Source of the DNA: Frateuria_A sp035943815
GTDB taxonomy: Bacteria; Pseudomonadota; Gammaproteobacteria; Xanthomonadales; Rhodanobacteraceae
DNA length: 64,000 bases
Assembly: GCF_035943815.1 (NCBI RefSeq)
Contig: NZ_DASZBU010000014.1
Coordinates: 229,161-293,160, forward strand
Direction: 5' to 3'
Shown here: positions 1 to 7,923 of the stretch, one piece after another
Numbering within the stretch: position 1 is the first letter of the stretch
Layout of the letters: every line of letters starts with the position of its first letter
The notes under the pieces: model-generated
Database searches by the model: none
Seen by the model: the letters and a program-made list of their open reading frames with translations, nothing else
What the model was told of the DNA's origin: nothing
Program-made: the position numbers and the translations under genes

Positions 1-837
1 CGCCAGCGACAGCAGCACCGCGCGCGGCAGGTCGCGCTGCGGGTGCCTGGCTTCTTCGGCCGCGGTGGTCAGCGTGTCGTAGCCGAACACCGCGAAGAAC
101 ACCACGCTGGAGGCGGCCAGCACGCCGCCCCAGCCGAAGTGGTCGCCATCGGTGCCGTGCACGACCGGCGGGATGAACGGGTGCCAGTTGGCGGTATCGA
201 CGAAGAAGGCACCCACACCGATCACCAGCGCCACGCCGATCACCTTGATCACCACTACCGCAGTGTTGAAGCGCGCGCCCCATTCGGTCCTGACCGTGAG
301 CATCACCGCGATCAGCAGCGAGATCGCCGCGGCGATCACGTTGAATACCTTGCCGTTGCCCGGGTGGGCCGGGTCGTACGCGCCCTGCGCCCAGACCGGC
401 AGCTGCACGTGGAAAAGCTGCTCGATCAACGCCTGCACGTAGCCGGACCATCCGATCGCCACCACGCCCACGATCAGCGCGTACTCGATCAAGAGGTCCC
501 AGCCGATGATCCAGGCGAACAGCTCGCCCAGCACCGCATAGCCGTAGGTATAGGCGCTGCCGGTGACCGGGATGAGACCGGAGAACTCCGCATAGGCCAG
601 CGCCGCGCAGGCGCTGCCCAGGCCCGCGACGATGAAGGAAAGGATCACCGCGGGACCGGCATTGACCGCCGCCTGTTGCCCGGCCAGCACGAACACGCCC
701 ACGCCGATGATCGCGCCGATGCCGATCGCGGTGAGTTGCCACAGTCCCAGCACGCGGCGGAAATCCCCGGAGCCGCCGGCCTCGGCCTGCAGTTGCTCAA
801 CCGGTTTGTGGCGCATCAGCCTGGCTAGAAAACCCAT
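1..837 (-). CDS. APC-family amino acid permease (C-terminal part outside window)
   Basis: Inner-membrane amino acid/cation symporter of the APC superfamily. Only the first 279 residues lie in the window; the gene runs off the left edge without a stop. A cytoplasmic N-terminus is followed by the glycine-rich first helix GIGAIIGVGVFV (residues 39-50), which forms part of the substrate site in this family. Several further hydrophobic helices follow, then a short acidic-aromatic loop typical of YfnA/CAT-like cationic amino acid transporters. The start ATG is preceded by a GGGGA-type ribosome site. A TATGAT-like -10 element lies about 30 bases upstream on the minus strand, with no good -35. The substrate cannot be read from this fragment. 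Family call firm, specificity unknown. Confidence 0.88.
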   Translation of the reverse strand, partial: MGFLARLMRHKPVEQLQAEAGGSGDFRRVLGLWQLTAIGIGAIIGVGVFVLAGQQAAVNAGPAVILSFIVAGLGSACAALAYAEFSGLIPVTGSAYTYGYAVLGELFAWIIGWDLLIEYALIVGVVAIGWSGYVQALIEQLFHVQLPVWAQGAYDPAHPGNGKVFNVIAAAISLLIAVMLTVRTEWGARFNTAVVVIKVIGVALVIGVGAFFVDTANWHPFIPPVVHGTDGDHFGWGGVLAASSVVFFAVFGYDTLTTAAEEARHPQRDLPRAVLLSLA

Positions 838-974
838 CGCGCGTCCCCTGAAAGCGAGCCGGGATCATAACGTGGGCGTCGGCGCCAACGGCACTGCCAT
901 GGGTTGGGTGCCACGACCCACGCGGGACAATGCCCGTCGACCGTCACGGGCGGACGATCGGCGCGGATGAACCG

Positions 975-2282
975 TTAGAGGCGGTGGCCGCCGGGTGTCG
1001 CCGTTTGCGGCGTACCAGGGGAAGCTTTGCCCAGCCACGGCAAGGCAAGTGGAGCGAGGCCGAACACCAGCAACAGCGCAAGCGCGAGGCCTGGATCCAG
1101 ATGGGCCACGCCGAACCAGCGCCCGGTCGCCCAGGGCGTCCATGCGGTCGCCAGGACACGCGCCGCCTCGATCCACCGCGCGCCGGCGCGCCCTTCCATC
1201 AGCGCACCGAGCACGGTGAGGCTGCCGGTCAGGTAGACAGCGTATGCAAGCAGGGTCGGCAGGCTGGCCCGCGCGCTCAGGTCGAGGAACTGCGTGGCCA
1301 TGCCCAGCAGCAGCGCGAACTGCAGCAGGCAGTAGAGGGTGAGCGCGCGCGGCATCGGCGGGTCGAAGCGTTCGCGGCGGATGTCGAAGGCAGCACGGGG
1401 ATAGCGCGCCGCGACGTCGGCCGGCCGCCAACCCGGAGGCTTCAGCCAGACCGCCACCTTGTCGCGCCAACGCCGCGCGTGCCACATGTCCCTGGCCGCG
1501 GCCCAGTACACCTCGACGTTGGCCCACAGCGGGTTCCAGCTGCGCAACGGTGCGCGGGTGCCGTACACCGGCGGATCGGCGTCGTCCTCCTCCACGAAGG
1601 TGCCGAACAGCCGGTCCCAGACGATCAGGATGCCGCCGTAGTTGCGGTCGAGGTAGCGCTCGTTCACCGCGTGGTGCGCGCGATGGTTGGAGGGCGAGCA
1701 GAACACGCGGTCGAACCATCCCAGCCGGCCGATCTGCTCGGTGTGCACCCAGAACTGGTAGAGCAGATCGATGAGCGCCACCACCACGAACACCTGGACG
1801 GGGATTCCGGCGAGCGCCATCGGCAGGTAGAACAGCCAGCCCAGCAACACGCCGCTGCCGGTCTGGCGCAGCGCGGTGGAGAGGTTGTAGTGCTCGCTCT
1901 GGTGATGCACCACGTGCGCGGCCCAGAGGATGTTCACCTCGTGCCCGGCGCGATGCAGCCAGTAGTAGAGGAAGTCATAGGCGAGCAGCGCGAACGCCCA
2001 CACCAGCATGTTGTCGGCCGGCAGCGAGAACAGCGCCAGGTGCGCCGCCACCCATGCGTAGACGCCGATCGAGAGCAGCTTGGCGAACACGCCCACGAGC
2101 TGCGAGATCACCCCAAGGCCGATGCTGCTCATCGCATCGTTCGCCCGGTAGGCCACCCGCCCGCGCCAGCGCGCCACCAGCCACTCCACGCCGATCAGCG
2201 CGAAGAACACCGGGGTGGCAAAGGTGATGATGAGTTCCTGCAGGTGCATGGCGTACGGCCAATCGTCCCGTTCCGACACCAT
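975..2282 (-). CDS. Sterol desaturase / fatty acid hydroxylase family membrane protein
   Basis: Integral membrane di-iron enzyme of the fatty acid hydroxylase superfamily, 435 residues. The three histidine boxes are visible: HRAGH at 110-114, HVVHH at 123-127 and NHRAHH at 199-204, set among several transmembrane helices. The C-terminal 200 residues add further hydrophobic segments beyond the usual core, so it is longer than the minimal family member. I chose the ATG at 2282 because GAGGT lies just upstream; an internal ATG 33 bases downstream is the alternative. The lipid substrate is not evident. A second, shorter member lies at 41382-42443. It is transcribed in the same direction as the upstream TonB receptor but separated from it by a terminator. 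Confidence 0.88.
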   Translation of the reverse strand: MVSERDDWPYAMHLQELIITFATPVFFALIGVEWLVARWRGRVAYRANDAMSSIGLGVISQLVGVFAKLLSIGVYAWVAAHLALFSLPADNMLVWAFALLAYDFLYYWLHRAGHEVNILWAAHVVHHQSEHYNLSTALRQTGSGVLLGWLFYLPMALAGIPVQVFVVVALIDLLYQFWVHTEQIGRLGWFDRVFCSPSNHRAHHAVNERYLDRNYGGILIVWDRLFGTFVEEDDADPPVYGTRAPLRSWNPLWANVEVYWAAARDMWHARRWRDKVAVWLKPPGWRPADVAARYPRAAFDIRRERFDPPMPRALTLYCLLQFALLLGMATQFLDLSARASLPTLLAYAVYLTGSLTVLGALMEGRAGARWIEAARVLATAWTPWATGRWFGVAHLDPGLALALLLVFGLAPLALPWLGKASPGTPQTATPGGHRL

Positions 2283-2325
2283 GCTACCTCGCGACGAGCG
2301 GCCCGAGCCGCGCAAGCCAGGCAAC

Positions 2326-2355
2326 AAAAAAGGGCCGCAGGTAAACCTGCGGCCC
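2326..2355 (-). terminator. Rho-independent terminator of the Oar-like TonB receptor gene
   Basis: On the minus strand an 11-bp GC-rich inverted repeat (2332-2342 with 2345-2355, tight AA centre) is followed by six U residues (2331-2326). It lies 44 bases past the stop of the TonB receptor and separates it from the desaturase gene. Confidence 0.85.
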
Positions 2356-2398
2356 CAAGGTGAACCGGGCTGCGGACAGCCCGGGTGGTGCGACCTGC

Positions 2399-5300
2399 TT
2401 AGAAGTCGTACGAGACGCCGAAGCGCACGTAACGCGGGGTCATCGAGCTGTACGGGCGACCATAGCTCGGGTTGATCTTCGCCGACGAGCCGTGAATCGC
2501 ATAGGTCTGCGTCGTGGTCTGCTTGTCGAGCACGTTGTAAACCATCACGTTGAACGCCAGCTTCTTGCCCGCCCACTCCGGCCGATACTCGGCATTCAGG
2601 TCCAGGCGGTAGGTCCACGGCTGGTGCTGCTCACCCGGCGAGTACGGCTGTCCGTTGCAGAAGTGATAGTACGAACCGTAACCCAGGCCCGGATTGGTCT
2701 CGTTCGGACCGTAGTAGCCGAGGCAGCTCTTGGGCATGCCAGACATCACCAGCAGGTTGCCGCCAAGCAGCACTTCCGGCGTCAGCTGGTACGAGCCATA
2801 GGCCTTGATCTGGTGACGACGGTCGTTGGACAGGTCGCCATTGGCGTAGTCCATGACCTGCGCGTAGTCCCAGTCCACCGTCGCCGAAACGTCGGTCTGG
2901 CCGATGTCCGAACGCACCTGGCCTTCGCTGTTGCCGTAGCTGTGCGACCACAGGTAGTCGATCTTGCCGTACCACTTGCCGTCGAACGGATGCTCCAGGT
3001 ACAGGTTCAGGCCAGCGTAATGGCGCTTTAGCGTGGTGTTGAAGCCGTAGTCCTGCATCGTCATCGGCACTTCGTAGTAACCGCTGCCGTCCGCCTTCGG
3101 AATCATGAAGGTGTTGGTGCGACCCGGGTTGAACAGGTAGCTGCCCTGGATGGCACCGACGGTGGCCGGGTCGATACCCATCGCCGTCATCTTGCGCTGG
3201 ATGGCGAAGGAATCGCCCACGTCGTCGATGGCATTGCGCAAGTCGCGATAGGTCGCCTTGGCGCCGAAGGTCCACGACTGGTTGAGCTGCTTGTCGAAGC
3301 CCAGGATGTACTCGTCCTGGTATTCCGACTTCAGGTTACGCGCAGCAGCAGTCATCGGATCACGCGGCTGGCCGTACTCGAGGTTGTTCGAGATCGGGCC
3401 GCCGGTGCTGCTGGCGATCGGGGTCAGGCCGGTCGGGGCACCATTGGCGTCGATACCGGTGTAGGTGTAGTACTCGTTGGTGTACAGCGACGAGCCCGCG
3501 GCGCGCAGGGCCACGCTCGCCGGCATGGCGAGGTAGTAGCGACCGGCGTTGCCGTAGACCTTGAAGCTGGAGTCACCGTTGACGTCCCAGCTGAAGCCCA
3601 CGCGCGGCGCCCACTGCGGCGAGGTCAGGCGCAGGTAAGGCACGCCCGCGCCATTGTTGTTGGTGAACTGGTCGTTGCGCAGGCCGAGCTTGACCAGCCA
3701 ACGGTCGCTGACCTGCCAGGCATCCTCGATGTACTGCGCGCGCTGCTTGGTGGTCACCGATGCGCCCACGGCGTAGATGTAGCGCGAGACGAAGTAGCCA
3801 CTCTGGCCATTGGCAGACGAGTTGGGAGCCTGCACCCACGGCATGGACTGCCAGCCGGCACCGTTTGCTACCGGGCCGCCCAGAATGAACATGTTCGGAT
3901 CGCCGGAGTCGTACTGCCAGGCATAGCCCGGGCCCGAGTCGATCTGGGAGTCGTGGTTGTCGGCGACATTCTGGTTGTCGATACCGGCCGTGATCGTGTG
4001 ATCGCCCAGGTGGTAGCTGATGTCGAGGCGCAGGTTGGTGTTCTTCGAGGTGTGCGCCGGATCCTTGACGTAGTCGACGCCCTGCGGGCCCGCGATCGGC
4101 GAACCACCGGTGAACGCCGGGTTCTGCTTGTCGGCGCCGAAGACGTACGGGGCATCAGAACCCACCAGGTTTTCGTACAGCGTGCCCTTCATCTGGCCAT
4201 ACATCGCGCTGACGGTGAGGTTGTCGGTGATGTAGCTGGTGAACTTGGCCGAGTACAGGTCCGAACCGTACTTGTGCGAGGTGTCGAAGCTGTTGAACGC
4301 GCCCGTGGTGCGCGTGGCGTAGTCGAAATCGTACAGGCTGCCCGCGTAGGACTCCTTGCTCGACGCACCGGTCACTTCGAGGATGTTGCTGTCGTTGATG
4401 TTCCAGTCGAGCTTGGCGTACCACTTCGGATCGTCGTAGCGATACGTGGTGGTGCGCGGCGCGGTATCGGAACCGACGTTGGTGCCTTCCTTGCGCTCGG
4501 CCTCGGCCGCGGCGAAGAAGAACAGCTTGTCCTTGATCAGCGGGCCACCGACGTAGCCAGACACGGTGGTGTCCCACGCCTTGTTGCCATTGCGGTACTG
4601 GCGCATGTCGCCGGCGCGGGTGCCGCTGACGTAGTAGTAGTTCTTCGGGTCGGACTTGAGCGACTTGGGCGTCCACTGGATCTGCGCGCCGAAATGCCAC
4701 TCGTTGGTGCCGCGCTTGCCGACCTGGCTGATCACGCCGCCGTCGGAACGACCGTAGGCCGCACCGTAGCCGCCGCTCAGGATTTCCTGCTGGTCGATCG
4801 CGCCGTACGGCAGGGTCAGGCCGCCCAGACCGCTGAGCGGATCGGTGGTGTTGAAGCCGTTGATGTAGTAGGCGTTCTCGGTCACCGAGGAGCCACCGAA
4901 GGTCACCACGTTGCCACCGGCGGTGCCGGTGAACAGGGCGCTGCCCTCGACCACACCCGGGGCCAGCAGCGCGATCGCTTCGGCGCTACGGGCCAGCGGC
5001 AGCTTGGCCAGCTGCTCGGCGGTGATGACGGTGCGCGAGTCCACGCCGGTCACGTCGATAGCCGGCAGCGCGTTGGCGCTGACGGTGATCGCCGACAGGT
5101 TCTGGGCGTTGGCCGAGCTGGCGGCGGCGGCGAAGGAAACCTGGGAGCCCGCGCCGACGCGCAGGGTCACGTCCTTGCGCGAATCGACGGTCTGGCCGTT
5201 CTGGCGCAGGATGACCGTGTAGGTGCCCAGCGGCAGCTGGCTGGCAGCGAAGCGGCCCTGTGCATCCACCGGCACTTCGCGGCTGAAGCCCGTGGCGTTC

Positions 5301-5455
5301 TGGATCAAAACGGTCTCGCCCTGGGCGGCCGGCGCGTCACCGAAGATGCTGCCGGTGGTCGACTGCGCGAAGGCGGCGCCCGCGAAGCCCATGCTGAGGG
5401 CAATAGCTAGGGCCGTCCGGCGGATCGCCGGGCGATTGGCAACTTGCAAGTTCAT
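2399..5455 (-). CDS. Oar-like TonB-dependent outer membrane receptor
   Basis: Large outer-membrane receptor, 1018 residues. A Sec signal peptide ends near AFAQ (about residue 31). It is followed by a carboxypeptidase-regulatory-like beta-sandwich (about 35-110), a plug domain (about 125-230, with the usual TAEQLAKLPL region), and a long 22-strand-type barrel ending in the terminal phenylalanine YDF typical of outer-membrane proteins. The N-terminal sandwich plus plug is the Oar/OmpA-related arrangement common in Xanthomonadales. The start ATG at 5455 has GGGGAG at good distance and gives a clean signal peptide; a longer in-frame start at 5518 would bury it. The ligand is unknown. Its position next to a GlcNAc regulon suggests, but does not show, a role in oligosaccharide or peptide uptake. 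The 232 bases upstream hold no gene. Confidence 0.92.
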   Translation of the reverse strand: MNLQVANRPAIRRTALAIALSMGFAGAAFAQSTTGSIFGDAPAAQGETVLIQNATGFSREVPVDAQGRFAASQLPLGTYTVILRQNGQTVDSRKDVTLRVGAGSQVSFAAAASSANAQNLSAITVSANALPAIDVTGVDSRTVITAEQLAKLPLARSAEAIALLAPGVVEGSALFTGTAGGNVVTFGGSSVTENAYYINGFNTTDPLSGLGGLTLPYGAIDQQEILSGGYGAAYGRSDGGVISQVGKRGTNEWHFGAQIQWTPKSLKSDPKNYYYVSGTRAGDMRQYRNGNKAWDTTVSGYVGGPLIKDKLFFFAAAEAERKEGTNVGSDTAPRTTTYRYDDPKWYAKLDWNINDSNILEVTGASSKESYAGSLYDFDYATRTTGAFNSFDTSHKYGSDLYSAKFTSYITDNLTVSAMYGQMKGTLYENLVGSDAPYVFGADKQNPAFTGGSPIAGPQGVDYVKDPAHTSKNTNLRLDISYHLGDHTITAGIDNQNVADNHDSQIDSGPGYAWQYDSGDPNMFILGGPVANGAGWQSMPWVQAPNSSANGQSGYFVSRYIYAVGASVTTKQRAQYIEDAWQVSDRWLVKLGLRNDQFTNNNGAGVPYLRLTSPQWAPRVGFSWDVNGDSSFKVYGNAGRYYLAMPASVALRAAGSSLYTNEYYTYTGIDANGAPTGLTPIASSTGGPISNNLEYGQPRDPMTAAARNLKSEYQDEYILGFDKQLNQSWTFGAKATYRDLRNAIDDVGDSFAIQRKMTAMGIDPATVGAIQGSYLFNPGRTNTFMIPKADGSGYYEVPMTMQDYGFNTTLKRHYAGLNLYLEHPFDGKWYGKIDYLWSHSYGNSEGQVRSDIGQTDVSATVDWDYAQVMDYANGDLSNDRRHQIKAYGSYQLTPEVLLGGNLLVMSGMPKSCLGYYGPNETNPGLGYGSYYHFCNGQPYSPGEQHQPWTYRLDLNAEYRPEWAGKKLAFNVMVYNVLDKQTTTQTYAIHGSSAKINPSYGRPYSSMTPRYVRFGVSYDF

Positions 5456-5687
5456 GCAAAACTCCCCAAAACCTGTATTTGGATAAAGGACTGAGGCAAT
5501 CGTCATGCCCCGCGGCAACGAGCACGGTCATCCTTCCGCGTCCAAATCCGGTTTTCAGGAGTTCCTGCAGGAGGTCGGCAGCCGCAAAGGGGGATCGACG
5601 CCGACACGACAGGCTGTGGGGAAGCGGGACTCGTTTGACTGAACCTTAAGGTGCGCAAAGCAAAAATTCAACATTTGCCGGAATTAC

Positions 5688-6734
5688 TTACGGCACATGA
5701 GGCCCGACGGCGCGACGTCCGAGCGCAGGGTCATCCGTGAAAAACGCATCGACGCCCGCTTCCAGATGGGCACGGATCTCGGTGATCGAACCTTGCTCGT
5801 TCCGTGCCGCGGTGGCGCCCTGCCGCAACCCTTCGGGCAGGAAGGCGTTTTCCGGGCGGAAGGTCCAGGCGTGCACCTCCAGCCCCGCGGCATGCGCCTC
5901 CCGCACCAGCGGCGTGGGCGGCCCAAGGTGGCCCGCGCGAGCCAGCGGCAGGATCGCGCGCGCGTTCGGGCCGATGGCGTCGGCGTAAGCGGCCACCTCG
6001 CGCAGGCCCGCCGGCGTGAGCAGGTCGGCGTAGCGCAGCGCGCCGCCGCGGGCCTCGACGTCCCATGGCTGCGCCTGCGGATCGTCGACGAGCTGCAGCA
6101 GGCGCACGTTGGGCAGGCAGCCCAGGCTGGCGCGCAGCTCGCGCAGGTTGGCGATCTCGAAGGACTGGATCACCACCGGCACGGTGCGCGTGGAGGCGTG
6201 CGCTCGGAGCATGCCGAGCAGGCGTTGCTCCATCGGCAGGCCCTGCTGCCGGTACCAGGTACCGTGCTTGATCTCCGGAATCAGCCCGGCTGCCAGGCCC
6301 AGCCGCTCATTTTCGTTCGCGAGCAGCCCGATGATCTCCTCCAGCGTCGGGATGGGGTAACGGCCGTCGTGGGCGGTCCCGCGCAGGTGGGGCAGGCGCT
6401 CGCGGGTGCGCAGGGTCTTGAGCTCGGCAAGGGTGAAATCCTCGGTGAACCAGCCTTCGACCGACACGCCGTCGATGCGCTTGGTCGTGCGCCGTGAGGC
6501 GAAGCGGGGGTGGATCGCCACGTCGGTGGTCGCGCCAATCTCGTTCTCGTGGCGCGCGACGAGCACGCCGTCGCGGGTCATCACCAGGTCCGGTTCGATC
6601 AGATCGGCGCCGTCTGCGATGGCGCGCGCATAGGCGGCCAGCGTGTGCTCCGGCAGGTGCGCGCTGGCGCCGCGGTGGGCGATCACCCGGACGCGGGGCG
6701 CAAGCGATTTTCCGGTGAGCACGCGAGTCACCAC
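5688..6734 (-). CDS. glpQ: Glycerophosphodiester phosphodiesterase
   Basis: GDPD-family phosphodiesterase, 348 residues, expected to hydrolyse glycerophosphodiesters to glycerol-3-phosphate plus an alcohol. The catalytic HRG (H20), the metal-binding E-x-D pair (E47, D49) and the second histidine (H62) are in place. Later PEIKHG and FTDDP motifs also match the family. The length and inserted segment resemble GlpQ, but I see no signal peptide from this start, so a cytoplasmic location is likelier than the periplasmic location of E. coli GlpQ. The start is a GTG, with a second GTG directly after it. It begins only 34 bases after the nagX stop and probably belongs to the same transcript, although its link to GlcNAc use is unclear. 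The symbol is by family resemblance. Confidence 0.85.
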   Translation of the reverse strand: MVTRVLTGKSLAPRVRVIAHRGASAHLPEHTLAAYARAIADGADLIEPDLVMTRDGVLVARHENEIGATTDVAIHPRFASRRTTKRIDGVSVEGWFTEDFTLAELKTLRTRERLPHLRGTAHDGRYPIPTLEEIIGLLANENERLGLAAGLIPEIKHGTWYRQQGLPMEQRLLGMLRAHASTRTVPVVIQSFEIANLRELRASLGCLPNVRLLQLVDDPQAQPWDVEARGGALRYADLLTPAGLREVAAYADAIGPNARAILPLARAGHLGPPTPLVREAHAAGLEVHAWTFRPENAFLPEGLRQGATAARNEQGSITEIRAHLEAGVDAFFTDDPALGRRAVGPHVP

Positions 6735-6768
6735 CGGGAGTCCGCGGACCGGACGGCCCGCGCCGCCG

Positions 6769-7914
6769 TCACAGCTTCAGGTAGATGCGCCGCCGATCCA
6801 TCCACCAGACGATGGCCCACCAGAACGCTACGAACACGATGGCGAAGGCCAGCGAAGCCAGTTCCTCGCTGCCCCAGGGGACGATCCAGCGGGCGAAACC
6901 CTCCTCGTAGATCGGCCGCTGCCAGCCCAGCGCCGGCAGCGCCACCTGCATGAGTTCCGAACCGGCATAGGCGGCGATCGCATTGACGCCGAAGCGCCGG
7001 CCCAACGGCGGCCAGCCGTGCACGTCGACCAGCCAATGGCAGGCCAGCAGCGCCAGCACCGCCCAGCCGCCCGTCCACAGCACGAACGAGGGCGTCCACA
7101 GGTTCTTGTTGAGCGGGATCCACAAGGACCACAAGGCACCGAGCAGCACCGCCGCCACACCGGCGACGAGCAGCAGCTTAAGCCGCCGCGCGCGCAACCA
7201 CACTCCGGCGCACAGGCCGAGCAGGCCGGTGGCGATCGCCGGCAGCGTGCTGAGCAGACCCTCGGGGTCGTGCACCCGGCCCGTGGACAGGTCGAGGTCC
7301 CAGACGTAATGGCCGAAGACCGCCGCGTCAACGTGGTCGACGATGTTGTCCCACTTCGCCAGGGTGCCGCCCCAGAGCAGCAAGGCGGCATAGCCTGCCA
7401 GCAGCGCCGCGAGGGCTGTCCACCAAGCGCGCCGCGGCGTGTAGACGGCGAACGCCGCCACCACCGCGAAGCACACGCCGATGCGTTGCAGCACGCCCGG
7501 CCAGCGCATGTCGCGGCCGGGCAACCACCAGGCCGCCAGCGCATTGATCGCCACGCCCAGCGCGAGGATGCGCAGCGCCCGCCACAGCGCCGCGTTGCGC
7601 AACCGGTCCGGCGCCGCGCCCTGCTCCAGCCGGGGCAGGATCGCCAGCGCCACCGACACGCCCATCACGAACAGGAAGAATGGAAACACCAGGTCGGTGG
7701 GCGTGCATCCATTCCAGGCGGCGTGGTCCAGTGGCCAGTAAACGTGATCCCAGCTGCCTGGATCATTCACCAGCAGCATGCCGACGACAGTGAGGCCACG
7801 CAGGGTATCGAGGGAGGCGAGGCGGCCGGGCGGAGTGTTCACGGGCAACTCGTCGCCGCGGCTGGCCATGTCCTTTTCCGCGCGCGCAGCGGGAGGTTCG
7901 GCGTAGGGAAGCAT
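6769..7914 (-). CDS. nagX: NagX-like heparan-alpha-glucosaminide N-acetyltransferase family protein
   Basis: Polytopic inner-membrane protein, 381 residues, with 10 or so hydrophobic helices. The N-terminal LDTLRG (35-40) and the following GMLLVND and TPTDLVFPFFLF segments are the hallmark of the YeiB/HGSNAT-related DUF5009-type family called NagX in bacterial GlcNAc clusters. Its biochemical role in bacteria is not settled; transport or acetylation of an amino sugar has been proposed. It lies 9 bases after the beta-hexosaminidase gene and is clearly co-transcribed. The start at 7914 has only a weak ribosome site; the ATG at 7869, after GGAAAAGGA, is an alternative. Function is inferred mainly from context. 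Confidence 0.82.
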   Translation of the reverse strand: MLPYAEPPAARAEKDMASRGDELPVNTPPGRLASLDTLRGLTVVGMLLVNDPGSWDHVYWPLDHAAWNGCTPTDLVFPFFLFVMGVSVALAILPRLEQGAAPDRLRNAALWRALRILALGVAINALAAWWLPGRDMRWPGVLQRIGVCFAVVAAFAVYTPRRAWWTALAALLAGYAALLLWGGTLAKWDNIVDHVDAAVFGHYVWDLDLSTGRVHDPEGLLSTLPAIATGLLGLCAGVWLRARRLKLLLVAGVAAVLLGALWSLWIPLNKNLWTPSFVLWTGGWAVLALLACHWLVDVHGWPPLGRRFGVNAIAAYAGSELMQVALPALGWQRPIYEEGFARWIVPWGSEELASLAFAIVFVAFWWAIVWWMDRRRIYLKL

Positions 7915-7923
7915 GGCAGGGAC